Assembly (NCBI RefSeq): GCF_039614715.1
Contig: NZ_CP154857.1
Span: forward strand, 3,348,001-3,412,000
From: Microbacterium sp. AZCO
GTDB taxonomy: Bacteria; Actinomycetota; Actinomycetes; Actinomycetales; Microbacteriaceae
Direction: 5' to 3'
DNA: 64,000 bases
In this document: piece after piece, positions 52,059 to 61,164 of the stretch
Numbering within the stretch: the stretch's first letter is position 1
How the letters are laid out: each line of letters starts with the position of its first letter
Notes under the pieces: generated by a model
What the model was told of the DNA's origin: nothing
Seen by the model: the letters and a program-made list of their open reading frames with translations, nothing else
Databases searched by the model: none
Made by a program: the position numbers and the translations under genes

Positions 52059-53213
52059 ATGAAGATCACGGGATACCGCACGCTGCAGACACGGCACGAC
52101 TGGGGGCGTCCCGTCGGCGACGCCAACGGGTTCATCGTGTCGGGCATCACCGAGGTGCCGCTCGTCGTCATCGAGACCGACGAGGGCGTGGAGGGCATCG
52201 GCATGGGCTCGCACCATGACCTCGACCGCATCTTCCCCGCGCTCGAGGGGAAGGACCCGCGGTCGGTGTCGTCGCTCTACGATGCGATGCTCGCGCGCGT
52301 CTTCAAGACGGGCCATGCCGGGGCGACGTTCGGCGGCATCGGCGCCTTCGACATGGCGTTGTGGGACCTCAAGGCCAAGGCCGCCGGCGAGCCCCTGTGG
52401 CGGCTGCTCGGCGGGGCCGACCGGTTCGTGACGGGGTACGCGTCGGGCCTCGACATCGCCCTCGACGACGACCGGCTCGCCGCGTTCTACACCGGCATGG
52501 CCGAGCGCGGGTTCACGAGCGGCAAGCTCAAGGGCGGGCGGGATGCCGAGGCCGACGTGCGCCGGCTGCGCATCCTCGCCGACGTCCTCAGCGTCAACAC
52601 ACCGCACCCCGCCCTCATGCTCGACGCGAACGAGTCGTGGAACCTCAAGCAGGCCGTCCGCTACGTGACCGAGGTCGAGCGGGCCGTGGACCTCACGTGG
52701 ATCGAAGAGCCGCTGAGGCGATGGGATGCCGCGGGCCACGCCCGCTTGACCTCATCGGTGCGGGCGGCCGTCGCGACGGGCGAGAATCTCACTGGGCTCG
52801 AGCAGTTCCGGCCGCTCTTCGACGCGCACGCCGTCGACATCGCGCAGGCTGGCGCCGTCTGGGGCATCACGCACTTCCTGCGGGTCGCACTCGTCGCGCA
52901 CAGCAGGGACCTCCCCGTGAGCCCCGTCGGACTCACCGCGAACTACGCTGTGACGGGGGCCGCGGCCGCCGTGCCGAATCACCTGTCCGCCGAGATCCAG
53001 GACCTCGGCGCGCCGGTCGGCGTGACCCTCGACCAGCACATCGCCGACGGCGGCGTCGTGCTCGGCGACGAGCCCGGCGTAGGGGTCTCGATCGACGAGC
53101 GCCTCATCGCCGAGAGCCGCGGCGCCGACTCGTGGACGACACCCGAGGGGCCGCACGTGCGGTCGCAGCGCACCGGCCTCCACCTCGTCACCGACAGCAC
53201 GTGGCAGGCGTGA
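52059..53213 (+). CDS. Enolase-superfamily (mandelate racemase/muconate lactonizing) sugar-acid dehydratase
   Basis: 384 residues. The capping domain (1-125) is followed by a TIM barrel with the KxK motif Lys156-Leu-Lys158 and metal ligands Asp189 (LMLDANESW), Glu216/217 (WIEEP) and Glu242 (GENLTG). A likely role is dehydration of an aldonate to a 2-keto-3-deoxy acid, feeding the XylX-like enzyme downstream. The seventh-strand region reads SPVGLTANY rather than the His-containing motif of many dehydratases. AAGGG lies 4 nt before the ATG. First gene of the eight-gene operon. Confidence 0.88.
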   Translation: MKITGYRTLQTRHDWGRPVGDANGFIVSGITEVPLVVIETDEGVEGIGMGSHHDLDRIFPALEGKDPRSVSSLYDAMLARVFKTGHAGATFGGIGAFDMALWDLKAKAAGEPLWRLLGGADRFVTGYASGLDIALDDDRLAAFYTGMAERGFTSGKLKGGRDAEADVRRLRILADVLSVNTPHPALMLDANESWNLKQAVRYVTEVERAVDLTWIEEPLRRWDAAGHARLTSSVRAAVATGENLTGLEQFRPLFDAHAVDIAQAGAVWGITHFLRVALVAHSRDLPVSPVGLTANYAVTGAAAAVPNHLSAEIQDLGAPVGVTLDQHIADGGVVLGDEPGVGVSIDERLIAESRGADSWTTPEGPHVRSQRTGLHLVTDSTWQA

Positions 53214-54172
53214 TGCAGATCCGTCCCGGCTTGCACCGCATCCAGGCGCCCCTCGGCGAGCGCTTCATCGCCATGTATCTCTTCGAGGGGCCGGCAGGGG
53301 CCGTGCTCTTCGACACGGGGATCGCCGAGAGCGTCCCCGGGACGCTCCTCCCCTATCTGTCCTCGATCGGGTTCGATCTCGAGCGCCTGCGCTGGGTCGT
53401 GAGCTCGCACTGCGACTTCGACCACACCGGCGGCAACGCCGCGCTCGCGGCGGCCGCGCCGCACGCGGAGTTCCTCGCGGGTCGGGCCGACGTCGCGATG
53501 ACGGAGGATGTCGAGAAGCTCATCCGCGGGCGCTACGGCGAGTTCGCCGAGCCCGACGGCTTCGACGATCCGCCCGAGACGACGGCGTATGTGCGAGCGT
53601 CGACGGGCCTCGTGCCCGTCGAGCGCGCCCTCGACGGGGGCGAGACGTTCGACCTCGGCGATCGCTCGATCACAGTTCTCGCCGTCCCGGGCCACTCGCC
53701 CGGTCACCTCGCGCTGTGGGACGCGCAGAACTCGGCGCTCGTCATCTCCGACGCGGTCCTCGGCGAGACCGTGCCGTATGCCGACGGCCGCGCGGCCTTC
53801 CCGCCGACGTACCGCGACGCGAGCGACTACGTCGCCTCGATCGACCGGCTCGCCGCGCCCGGGGCCGACCTGCTGCTCACGGCGCACTACCCGGTGTACG
53901 AGGGCCCGGCCGTCGCCGAGTTCCTGCGCTCGTCGCGCGCCTACACCGACCGAATCGACGACGTCATCTCGGCCGAGCTGCGCGCGGCGGGCGGGGCTCT
54001 CACGACCCTCGAGCTCATCCACCGGGTGGCGAGCGACCTCGGGCCGTGGCCCGCGGGCGCCGCCGAGTACCTGATCTTCCCCGTCACGGGCAATCTCGAG
54101 CGCCTCGCGGCCGGCGGCGCCGTCGCCGTCGGCGCGCGCGACGGCATCCGCACGTGGGAGTGGGTCTCGTGA
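53213..54172 (+). CDS. MBL-fold metallo-hydrolase
   Basis: 319 residues. The beta-lactamase-fold metal motif is His66-x-Asp68-x-Asp70-His71 (SSHCDFDHTGG), so the usual second His of HxHxDH is Asp. Later ligands are in PGHSPGHLALWD, ISDAVLG and TAHYPVYEG. The C-terminal 100 residues resemble the helical extension found in many MBL hydrolases. ATG overlaps the dehydratase stop (TGATG). It might open a sugar lactone in this operon; that is inference. Confidence 0.87.
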   Translation: MQIRPGLHRIQAPLGERFIAMYLFEGPAGAVLFDTGIAESVPGTLLPYLSSIGFDLERLRWVVSSHCDFDHTGGNAALAAAAPHAEFLAGRADVAMTEDVEKLIRGRYGEFAEPDGFDDPPETTAYVRASTGLVPVERALDGGETFDLGDRSITVLAVPGHSPGHLALWDAQNSALVISDAVLGETVPYADGRAAFPPTYRDASDYVASIDRLAAPGADLLLTAHYPVYEGPAVAEFLRSSRAYTDRIDDVISAELRAAGGALTTLELIHRVASDLGPWPAGAAEYLIFPVTGNLERLAAGGAVAVGARDGIRTWEWVS

Positions 54173-55224
54173 CGGCGCCCGTGCGCCTCGGCGCCATCGG
54201 CGCGGGCTGGTGGGCGACGAGCAATCACTTCCCGCTGTTCGCGGCCCGCGACGACGTCGAACTCGTGGGGGTCTGCGGCCTCGGGCCCGACCTCCCGGCG
54301 ATCCGCGACCGCTTCGGCTTCGGGTTCGCCACCGAGTCCGCCGACGAGCTCTTCGACGCGGGCCTCGACGCCGTCGTCATCACGACGCCGCACGACCTGC
54401 ACCATCCGCTCGCGGCGCGGGCGCTCGACCGCGGGCTGCACGTCCTGTGCGAGAAGCCCATGACGCTCCACGCCGCCGAGGCGTGGGACCTCGCCGCCCG
54501 CGCGGAGCGCGCCGGCACCGTCTTCCTCGTGCCGTACGGGTGGAACTACAAGCCCTTCACGGTCGCCGCGAAGCGCATGCTCGAGGCGGGACGCATCGGC
54601 GAGATCCAGTACGCCCTCTGTCACATGGCGTCGCCGACGCGGGGGCTGTTCGGCAGCGACCCCACGCACATGCTCGAGCGCTGGAACTCCGAGACCGCAC
54701 CCGACCCGACGACGTGGTCGAGCCCCGCCCGCGGCGGCGGTTACGCTCACGGTCAGGTGACGCACTCGTCGGCGCTCCTCTTCTGGCTCACGGGCCTGCG
54801 CGCCGCGACTGTCGCGGGCCGTGTCATGGATGCCGGTGCCCCCGTCGACCTCTTCGACGCCGGCGTCGTCCGCTTCGACAACGGAGCCCTGGGCTCGCTC
54901 AGCGGCGCCGCGACCCTCGCGGACGGCGACAAATACCAGGTGGACATCCGCCTGTTCGGCACCGAGGGCGTCCTCATGATCGACGTCGAGCGCGAGCGCG
55001 TGACCCTCAGCCGCTACGACGGCGAGCGCGAGGAGGTCGCGATCGCGGAGGGCGAGGGCGAGTACGAGTGCCTCGAGCCGCCCGCCCGCTTCATCGACCT
55101 CATCACGGGCGCCGCGACCGAGAACAACTCCGGAGTCGACGTCGCCGCCCGCTCGGTCGAGCTCATCGAAGCGCTCCTGCGCTCGTCCGCCGCGGGCGGC
55201 GCCGAGATCCGTGTCCACGATTGA
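54169..55224 (+). CDS. Gfo/Idh/MocA family oxidoreductase
   Basis: 351 residues. The Rossmann domain starts VRLGAIGAGWWATSNHFPLF, and the family motif is CEKPMTLHAAEAW near residue 95, with the catalytic Lys in EKP. The C-terminal domain includes GGGYAHGQVTHSSALLFWL. Probable NAD(P)-dependent sugar or sugar-acid dehydrogenase. GTG overlaps the MBL stop (GTGA). Confidence 0.9.
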   Translation: MTAPVRLGAIGAGWWATSNHFPLFAARDDVELVGVCGLGPDLPAIRDRFGFGFATESADELFDAGLDAVVITTPHDLHHPLAARALDRGLHVLCEKPMTLHAAEAWDLAARAERAGTVFLVPYGWNYKPFTVAAKRMLEAGRIGEIQYALCHMASPTRGLFGSDPTHMLERWNSETAPDPTTWSSPARGGGYAHGQVTHSSALLFWLTGLRAATVAGRVMDAGAPVDLFDAGVVRFDNGALGSLSGAATLADGDKYQVDIRLFGTEGVLMIDVERERVTLSRYDGEREEVAIAEGEGEYECLEPPARFIDLITGAATENNSGVDVAARSVELIEALLRSSAAGGAEIRVHD

Positions 55225-55243
55225 CGAACGAGAGCCCCCTACG

Positions 55244-56470
55244 ATGACCACTCCCTCCCGTATCCTCGACGGCTACCGCGTCGTCGACTGCTCGATCGCG
55301 ATGGCGGGTCCGTTCGCGGCGCAGCGACTCGGCGACCTCGGCGCCGACGTCATCAAGGTCGAGCCGACGGCGGGCGAATGGCAGCGCTTCGCCGCCGCGG
55401 GCGGCGCGCAGGGCAACCGCATCAACGTGTCGTTCCTCTCACTCAACCGCAACAAGCGCTCGCTCGCCGTCGACCTGAAGTCGGACGAGGGCAAGGATGT
55501 CGTGCGCGAGCTCGTCCGCACGGCGGACGTCTTCATCCAGAACTACCGTCCCGGCGTCGCCGCGCGCCTCGGCCTCGACTACGAGACGCTGAGCGCCCTC
55601 AACCCCTCACTCGTCTACGTCTCGATGTCGGGCTACGGCGAGGACGGGCCGTACCGCGACCGACCGGGTCAGGACCTCCTCCTCCAGGCGATGAGCGGCG
55701 CGATGCTGTCGGCCGGGCGCGCGGGCGAGCCGCCGACGCCGGCGGGGCAGTACCTCGCCGACGCCGTCACCGCGTCGACCGCGTTCGAGGCCGTGCTCGC
55801 GGCGCTGCTGCACCGCGAGCGCACGGGCGAGGGCCAGCTCGTCACGGTCAACATGCTCGACGCCCTCACGACGCTGCAGATGCAGGAGCTCTCGGTCCAC
55901 ACGGTCGGCGGCGTCCCCCAGCAGCGCGGTTCGGAGCCCAACGCGCACGTCTACATCCGTGCGCCGTACGGCGTCTTCGCGACGTCGGACGGCTACATCG
56001 CGCTCGCCTTCGCCGATCTCGCGGTGCTCGGCGAGGCGATCGGCGAGCCGTCGTTCGCGGGCCTCGACGCCGAGGAGCACGGCTGGACGCACCGCGACGA
56101 GCTCTACGCCAAGACGGCGGCGCGGCTCGCGGGCGACACGTCCGCACACTGGATCGACACGCTCCTCGGCGTCGGCATCTGGGCGGGGCCCGTCTACGGC
56201 TACGCCGACCTCGTCGACGACCCCCAGATCATCCACAACGGCACCTTCGTCGAGTACGACCACCCCACCGAGGGCCACATCAAGACGCCGGGCTTCCCCT
56301 ACCGGTTCCACAAGACGCCCGCCTCCATCGAGCGGGGCGCTCCGCTCGTCGGCGAGCACACGCGGGAGATCCTCGCCGAGCTCGGATTCACGGGCGAGAC
56401 GATCGACGGGATGCTGGAGCACGCCGTCATCGCCGAGACCCCCGCGGCCGTCCCCGCCGAGGCGTCGTGA
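55244..56470 (+). CDS. CaiB/BaiF (class III) CoA-transferase
   Basis: 408 residues. Family features: VVDCSIAMAGPFAAQRLGDLGADVIKVEP at the N terminus and the catalytic Asp144 in DRPGQDLLLQAMSG. It moves CoA between carboxylic acids. The ATG at 55244 is 19 bp after the oxidoreductase stop; a GTG at 55211 is possible. A CoA-transferase is not part of a Weimberg pathway, so this gene and the two that follow suggest an acyl-CoA stage. Confidence 0.9.
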   Translation: MTTPSRILDGYRVVDCSIAMAGPFAAQRLGDLGADVIKVEPTAGEWQRFAAAGGAQGNRINVSFLSLNRNKRSLAVDLKSDEGKDVVRELVRTADVFIQNYRPGVAARLGLDYETLSALNPSLVYVSMSGYGEDGPYRDRPGQDLLLQAMSGAMLSAGRAGEPPTPAGQYLADAVTASTAFEAVLAALLHRERTGEGQLVTVNMLDALTTLQMQELSVHTVGGVPQQRGSEPNAHVYIRAPYGVFATSDGYIALAFADLAVLGEAIGEPSFAGLDAEEHGWTHRDELYAKTAARLAGDTSAHWIDTLLGVGIWAGPVYGYADLVDDPQIIHNGTFVEYDHPTEGHIKTPGFPYRFHKTPASIERGAPLVGEHTREILAELGFTGETIDGMLEHAVIAETPAAVPAEAS

Positions 56471-57579
56471 CCGACTACGTCGGGCTCACGTGGGACCACC
56501 CGCGCGGCCGGCACGCCCTCGAGGCGGCCGCCGCGCGCGTCGGCGCGGGCGACACGCTCCGGTGGGAGGTGCAGCCGCTCGAGGGATTCGAGTCCGCTCC
56601 GATCGACGAGCTCGCCGCACGCTACGACCTGCTCGTGCTCGACCACCCGCACCTCGGCGACGCCCTCGCGACCGAGAGCCTCACTCCGATCGACGAGCTC
56701 TTCGACAGCGCCCTCGTCGCGGCGTGGAGCACGGCGGCAGTCGGCCCCAGCCTCGCGTCGTACCGGATGGCCGGCCGCCTGTGGGCGCTCCCGCTGGATG
56801 CCGCGACGCAGGTGTGCGCCCGCGTGCCGGCGCTCGTGCCCGACGCGCCCCGCACCTGGGACGAGGTCCGCGCGCTCGCGGCCGAGGGGCTCGTCGCGCT
56901 GAGCCTCGCGGGACCGCACGCGTTCCTGAGCCTCTGCTCGCTCGCGGTCGCGCTCGGCGACGACCCGGGCCGCGGCGCCGACCTGTTCGATCGTGAGACC
57001 GCGACCGAGGCGCTCTCCCTGCTCGCGGCGCTGTCCGCCACGGCCCCCGCGGGCACGAGCGGGCTCAACCCCATCGGCCTCCTCGACCGCATGCGCGACC
57101 GCGGTGACATCGGCTGCGTCCCGCTCGTCTACGGCTACGTCACGTACAGCTCGCCGCGCGTCGCGTTCAGCGACGCTCCGCACGCGGGCGGACGCATCGG
57201 CTCGACGATCGGCGGCACGGGCATCGCCGTGTCGCGTCGCCGCACGCCGAGCCCTGAGGTGCTCGAGCACCTCGCATGGCTGCTGGACCCCCGCACCCAG
57301 ACGGCGTTCATCCCGGCGCACGACGGGCAGCCGAGCGCCGCCGCGGCCTGGGACGACGAGGGGGTGGATGCCGCGGCATCCGGTTTCTACTCGTCCACCC
57401 GCGCGACGATCGACCAGTCGTGGGTGCGTCCGCGGTTCGCGGGGTACATCCCGTTCCAGTCCGCCGCTTCGGCCGTGGTGCGCGACGCCCTCGCGAGCGG
57501 GCGCCTCTCGGCCGCGCTCGACGACCTCCAGTCGCTCTACTCGTCCGCCCGCTCCTCATCACCGGGGGTCTTCGCATGA
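56467..57579 (+). CDS. Extracellular-solute-binding-protein-like protein without signal peptide
   Basis: 370 residues resembling family 1 sugar-binding proteins, e.g. APRTWDEVRALA and the C-terminal HLAWLLDPRTQTAF. The N terminus is VTDYVGLTWDHPRGRHALEAAA with no signal sequence, lipobox or membrane segment. YDLLVLDHPHLG lies near residue 60. The GTG overlaps the CoA-transferase stop (GTGA) and the end overlaps the enoyl-CoA hydratase (ATGA). It therefore appears to be a cytosolic binding-protein homologue tied to CoA enzymes. A role as ligand sensor or enzyme subunit is speculation. Confidence 0.82.
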   Translation: MTDYVGLTWDHPRGRHALEAAAARVGAGDTLRWEVQPLEGFESAPIDELAARYDLLVLDHPHLGDALATESLTPIDELFDSALVAAWSTAAVGPSLASYRMAGRLWALPLDAATQVCARVPALVPDAPRTWDEVRALAAEGLVALSLAGPHAFLSLCSLAVALGDDPGRGADLFDRETATEALSLLAALSATAPAGTSGLNPIGLLDRMRDRGDIGCVPLVYGYVTYSSPRVAFSDAPHAGGRIGSTIGGTGIAVSRRRTPSPEVLEHLAWLLDPRTQTAFIPAHDGQPSAAAAWDDEGVDAAASGFYSSTRATIDQSWVRPRFAGYIPFQSAASAVVRDALASGRLSAALDDLQSLYSSARSSSPGVFA

Positions 57580-58361
57580 CCGCACACGCCTCACCCACCG
57601 ACCTCATCGCGGTCGACGTCGACGGGCACGTCGCGACGATCCGGCTCAACCGCCCCGAGAAGCTCAACGCCGTCACCCAGGAGATGTCGGACGCGCTCGT
57701 CGAGCTCGTGGCCGGCCTCAACGACGACCCCGGCATCCGCGCCGTCGTGTACACCGGCACAGGCCGCGCCTTCAGCGCGGGGTCCGACATCCTGACCCTC
57801 GATCAGTACGCGACGCCCTGGGAGTTCCGCAACCGCCGCGACTACTGCGACGCCCTGCGGGCGCTGCGCAAGCCCCTCATCGCAGCCGTCAACGGCTACG
57901 CGATGGGCGGCGGCCTCGAGGCGGCGCTCACGTGCGACATCCGGATCGCGGCGTCCACCGCCGTCTTCGCCGCACCCGAGATCAAGCTCGGGTGGATCGG
58001 CGGGGGCGGGATGTCCGCCCTGCTCGCCAACTCGATCGGCGCGGGCAACGCGGCGCTCATGCTCATGACCGGCGACCCCATCGATGCGCAGAAGGCGCTC
58101 GCGTGGGGCCTCGTGAGCGAGATCGTCGAGCCCGACGCGCTCCTGGTGCGCGCGCAGGAGCTCGCCGCGACGATCGCGTCCCGCCCGCCGATCGCGGCCG
58201 AGACCGCGAAGGCCAACTTGCACGCCGCCTTCACCCTGCCGCTCGATGCGGCGATCGCGTACGAGCGCGAGATGCAGACGATCACCTTCGCGACCGCGGA
58301 CGCCGACGAGGGGCGGGCGGCGTTCGCCGACCGCCGCCCCGGCGTCTTCCACGGACGCTGA
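57576..58361 (+). CDS. Enoyl-CoA hydratase/isomerase family protein
   Basis: 261-residue crotonase-fold protein. Oxyanion-hole segments are AFSAGSDI and NGYAMGGGLEAALTCD, and the second region is APEIKLGWIGGGG. It keeps a Glu in GGGLEAAL. It hydrates or cleaves an enoyl-CoA, presumably made with the CoA-transferase two genes upstream. ATG overlaps the previous stop; the FAH gene follows after 13 bp with GAGGAG. Confidence 0.9.
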   Translation: MTAHASPTDLIAVDVDGHVATIRLNRPEKLNAVTQEMSDALVELVAGLNDDPGIRAVVYTGTGRAFSAGSDILTLDQYATPWEFRNRRDYCDALRALRKPLIAAVNGYAMGGGLEAALTCDIRIAASTAVFAAPEIKLGWIGGGGMSALLANSIGAGNAALMLMTGDPIDAQKALAWGLVSEIVEPDALLVRAQELAATIASRPPIAAETAKANLHAAFTLPLDAAIAYEREMQTITFATADADEGRAAFADRRPGVFHGR

Positions 58362-58374
58362 GCCGAGGAGCACC

Positions 58375-59571
58375 ATGACGAACGACTGGACCGGCGGATT
58401 CGACGCCGCACTCCCCCACGACGGAGCCGCGCTGCTCGTCGGCCGCGCGTGGGATCCGGTCGCAGGCGGCCCAAGTGTCGTCGCCGTGCGCGGTGGAAGG
58501 ATCGTCGATCTGTCGGCGACATTCCCCACGATGCGCGACCTGACCGAGCTCGCCGACCCGGCGGCCGCGGCCGCCGCGGCGGAGGGGCCCGAACTCGGCT
58601 CGGCGGCCGACCTCCTCGCGAACACGCAGCCCGAGGCCCGGGACGAGTCGCGTCCGTGGCTGCTGTCACCCATCGATCTCCACGTCGTCAAGGCGGCCGG
58701 CGTCACGTTCCCCGTCTCGATGATCGAGCGCGTGATCGAGGAGCGTGCACGCGGAGAGGCGGATGCCGCGGCATCCGTGCGCGCGTCGATCCTCGACACG
58801 ATCGGCGGCGACCTGAGCGCCCTCGTGCCCGGCTCGCCGGAGGCGCAGCGGCTCAAGGAGTACCTCGTCGGCGAGGGCCTCTGGAGCCAGTACCTCGAAG
58901 TCGGCATCGGACCCGACGCCGAGGTCTTCACGAAGGCCCCCGTGCTCTCGACGGTCGGCACGGCCGTCGAGGTCGGCATCCGGAGCGACTCGGAGTGGAA
59001 CAACCCCGAGCCCGAGGTCGTGCTCGTCGTCGCCTCGAGCGGCGCGATCGTCGGCGCGACGCTCGGCAACGACGTCAACCTGCGCGACATCGAGGGGCGC
59101 TCGGCGCTCCTGCTCGGGCACGCGAAGGACAACAACGCGTCGGCGTCGGTCGGACCGTTCGTCCGGCTCTTCGCCGACGGCTTCGACCTCGACGCCGTGC
59201 GCGAGGCGACCGTGACGCTGTCGGTGCGCGGCGAGGACGGGTTCACGATGTCGGCCGAGTCGCACATGCGGCAGATCAGCCGCGACCCCGCCGACCTCGT
59301 GGCGCAGACGGTCGGCGCTCACCACCGCTATCCCGACGGATTCGTCCTCTACCTCGGCACGATGTTCGCCCCGATCGACGACCGCGACGAGCCGGGCCGC
59401 GGCTTCACGCACCATGTCGGCGACATCGTGACGATCTCCTCTCCCGCACTCGGCGCGCTCACCAACCGCGTCGCGCTGAGCGAGCAGACGCCGCCGTGGG
59501 ACTTCGGCATCGCCGCGCTGTACGCCTCGCTCGCCGAGCGCGGGCTCATCCCGACCGGAGCACCCTCATGA
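58375..59571 (+). CDS. xylX: FAH-family 2-keto-3-deoxy-pentonate dehydratase (XylX-like)
   Basis: 398 residues. Sequence such as VSMIERVIEERARG, LWSQYLEVGIGPDAEVFTKAP, WNNPEPEVVLV, GNDVNLRDIEGRSALLLGHAKDNNAS and DRDEPGRGFTHHVGD closely resembles my recollection of Caulobacter XylX. XylX dehydrates 2-keto-3-deoxy-D-xylonate to 2-ketoglutarate semialdehyde. The acidic metal ligands of the FAH fold lie in NPEPEVV. GAGGAG precedes the ATG by 4 nt. The next gene is the matching dehydrogenase. Confidence 0.85.
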   Translation: MTNDWTGGFDAALPHDGAALLVGRAWDPVAGGPSVVAVRGGRIVDLSATFPTMRDLTELADPAAAAAAAEGPELGSAADLLANTQPEARDESRPWLLSPIDLHVVKAAGVTFPVSMIERVIEERARGEADAAASVRASILDTIGGDLSALVPGSPEAQRLKEYLVGEGLWSQYLEVGIGPDAEVFTKAPVLSTVGTAVEVGIRSDSEWNNPEPEVVLVVASSGAIVGATLGNDVNLRDIEGRSALLLGHAKDNNASASVGPFVRLFADGFDLDAVREATVTLSVRGEDGFTMSAESHMRQISRDPADLVAQTVGAHHRYPDGFVLYLGTMFAPIDDRDEPGRGFTHHVGDIVTISSPALGALTNRVALSEQTPPWDFGIAALYASLAERGLIPTGAPS

Positions 59572-61073
59572 CGCTGATCACGACCGACCCGCACACCGGC
59601 GCCGAGACCGACACGGGGATCGCGCCGACGACCGACGCCGAGGTGGCCGAGATCACGGAGCGGGCGGATGCCGCGTTCCGCACCGCTCGCCGCGAAACGC
59701 GCGCGTGGCGCAGCGGGCTGCTGCGGGCCCTGGCGGACGGCATCGAAGCTGATCGGGCCGAGCTCGTCGCCGCGGCCCTCGCCGAGACGGGGCTCGCCGA
59801 GGCGCGCCTGGACGGCGAGCTGTCGCGCAGCGCCTTCCAGCTGCGACTGTTCGCCGACGCCGTCGACGAGGGCGGGTACCTCGAGGCGACGATCGACCAC
59901 TCAGGGCAGACTCCGCTCGGCGCGGCGCCCGATGTGCGGCGCATGCTCGTGCCGATCGGGACGGTCGCCGTCTTCGGCGCGAGCAACTTCCCCTTCGCCT
60001 TCTCGGTCCTGGGCGGTGACACCGCGTCGGCGCTCGCCGCCGGCAACGCCGTCGTGATCAAGGCGCACAGCTCTCACCCCGTGACCTCGCAGGGCTCGTT
60101 CGCCGCACTCGCCCGCGCGGCGGAGGCCTATGGCGCACCGACGGGTCTCATCGGCGTCGTGTACGGCCAGGCCGCCGGCGCGGCGCTCGTCGCCGATCCG
60201 CGGATCGCCGCCGTCGGCTTCACCGGGTCGGTCTCGACGGGCCGCATCCTGCTCGACATCATCGACCGGCGCGAGACTCCCATCCCGTTCTACGGCGAGC
60301 TCTCGAGCGTCAATCCGCTGATCATCACGCCCGGTGCGGCCTGGGTGCGCACGGACGAGATCGCGGACGGGCTCTTCGCCTCGTTCACGGGGTCGGCCGG
60401 GCAGCTGTGCACGAAGCCCGGCATCGCCTTCGTGCCGGCGGACGCCGACCCGCTCGTCGAGCGGCTCGTGTCGCGCGCGGGCGCCGCGGGGCCGCAGACG
60501 CTCCTCAACGTACGCATCCACGAGGCCTTCGGCGAGATCCGCGCGCGCCTCGTCGACGAGGGCCGCGCCCGCACCCTCGTCGCTCCGAGCGCAGGCGGCG
60601 AGGGCTATTCGACGACCCCTGCCCTGCTCGAGATCGACGCCGCGGACATGACCCCTGCCGTCACGGAGGAGGCCTTCGGGCCGCTCCTCGTCGTCGCCCG
60701 TTACCGGTCGCTCGACGACGTGGCCGCGGCGCTCGACACGATCCCCGACTCGCTCACGGCGACGATCCACAGCGACCCGAGCGAGGCGGACGACGTCGCC
60801 GAGCTGACGGAGCTCGTGCAGGATGCGGTCGGCAGGGTCGTCTACGACGGCTACCCGACCGGCGTGCGGGTGTCGTGGGCGATGCACCACGGCGGCCCCT
60901 GGCCAGCCACGAACACCCAGCACACGTCGGTCGGCGTCAGCGCGATCCGGCGGTTCCTCCGCCCCCTCGCCTGGCAGGACGCCCCGCAGCACGTGCTGCC
61001 GGACGAGCTGCGCGACGGGGTCGCGGTCGTGCCGCGGCGCGTCGACGGCGTGCTCCGTCTCGCGGAGGACTGA
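59568..61073 (+). CDS. 2-ketoglutarate semialdehyde (2,5-dioxovalerate) dehydrogenase
   Basis: 501-residue NAD(P)+ aldehyde dehydrogenase. Lys165 (VVIKAHSSHP), Glu244 (FYGELSSVNP) and catalytic Cys281 (GQLCTKPG) are in place. FGASNFPFAFSVLGGDTASALAAGN is characteristic of the ketoglutarate-semialdehyde dehydrogenase group. It makes 2-ketoglutarate, ending a Weimberg-type route. ATG overlaps the XylX-like stop (ATGA). Last gene of the operon before a strong terminator. Confidence 0.9.
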   Translation: MTLITTDPHTGAETDTGIAPTTDAEVAEITERADAAFRTARRETRAWRSGLLRALADGIEADRAELVAAALAETGLAEARLDGELSRSAFQLRLFADAVDEGGYLEATIDHSGQTPLGAAPDVRRMLVPIGTVAVFGASNFPFAFSVLGGDTASALAAGNAVVIKAHSSHPVTSQGSFAALARAAEAYGAPTGLIGVVYGQAAGAALVADPRIAAVGFTGSVSTGRILLDIIDRRETPIPFYGELSSVNPLIITPGAAWVRTDEIADGLFASFTGSAGQLCTKPGIAFVPADADPLVERLVSRAGAAGPQTLLNVRIHEAFGEIRARLVDEGRARTLVAPSAGGEGYSTTPALLEIDAADMTPAVTEEAFGPLLVVARYRSLDDVAAALDTIPDSLTATIHSDPSEADDVAELTELVQDAVGRVVYDGYPTGVRVSWAMHHGGPWPATNTQHTSVGVSAIRRFLRPLAWQDAPQHVLPDELRDGVAVVPRRVDGVLRLAED

Positions 61074-61097
61074 GCACCGGCCCGCACGATCACGAAA

Positions 61098-61139
61098 GAG
61101 AGAAGGGGACGGATGCCGCGGCATCCGGCCCCTTCTCTC
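61098..61139. terminator. Strong bidirectional terminator
   Basis: Stem GAGAGAAGGGG / CCCCTTCTCTC (11 bp perfect) encloses GGATGCC-GC-GGCATCC (7 bp perfect). It stands between the convergent sugar-acid operon and CUT1 transporter. Confidence 0.88.
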
Positions 61140-61164
61140 GCGGTGCGCGGGAGCGCGGCACCCG

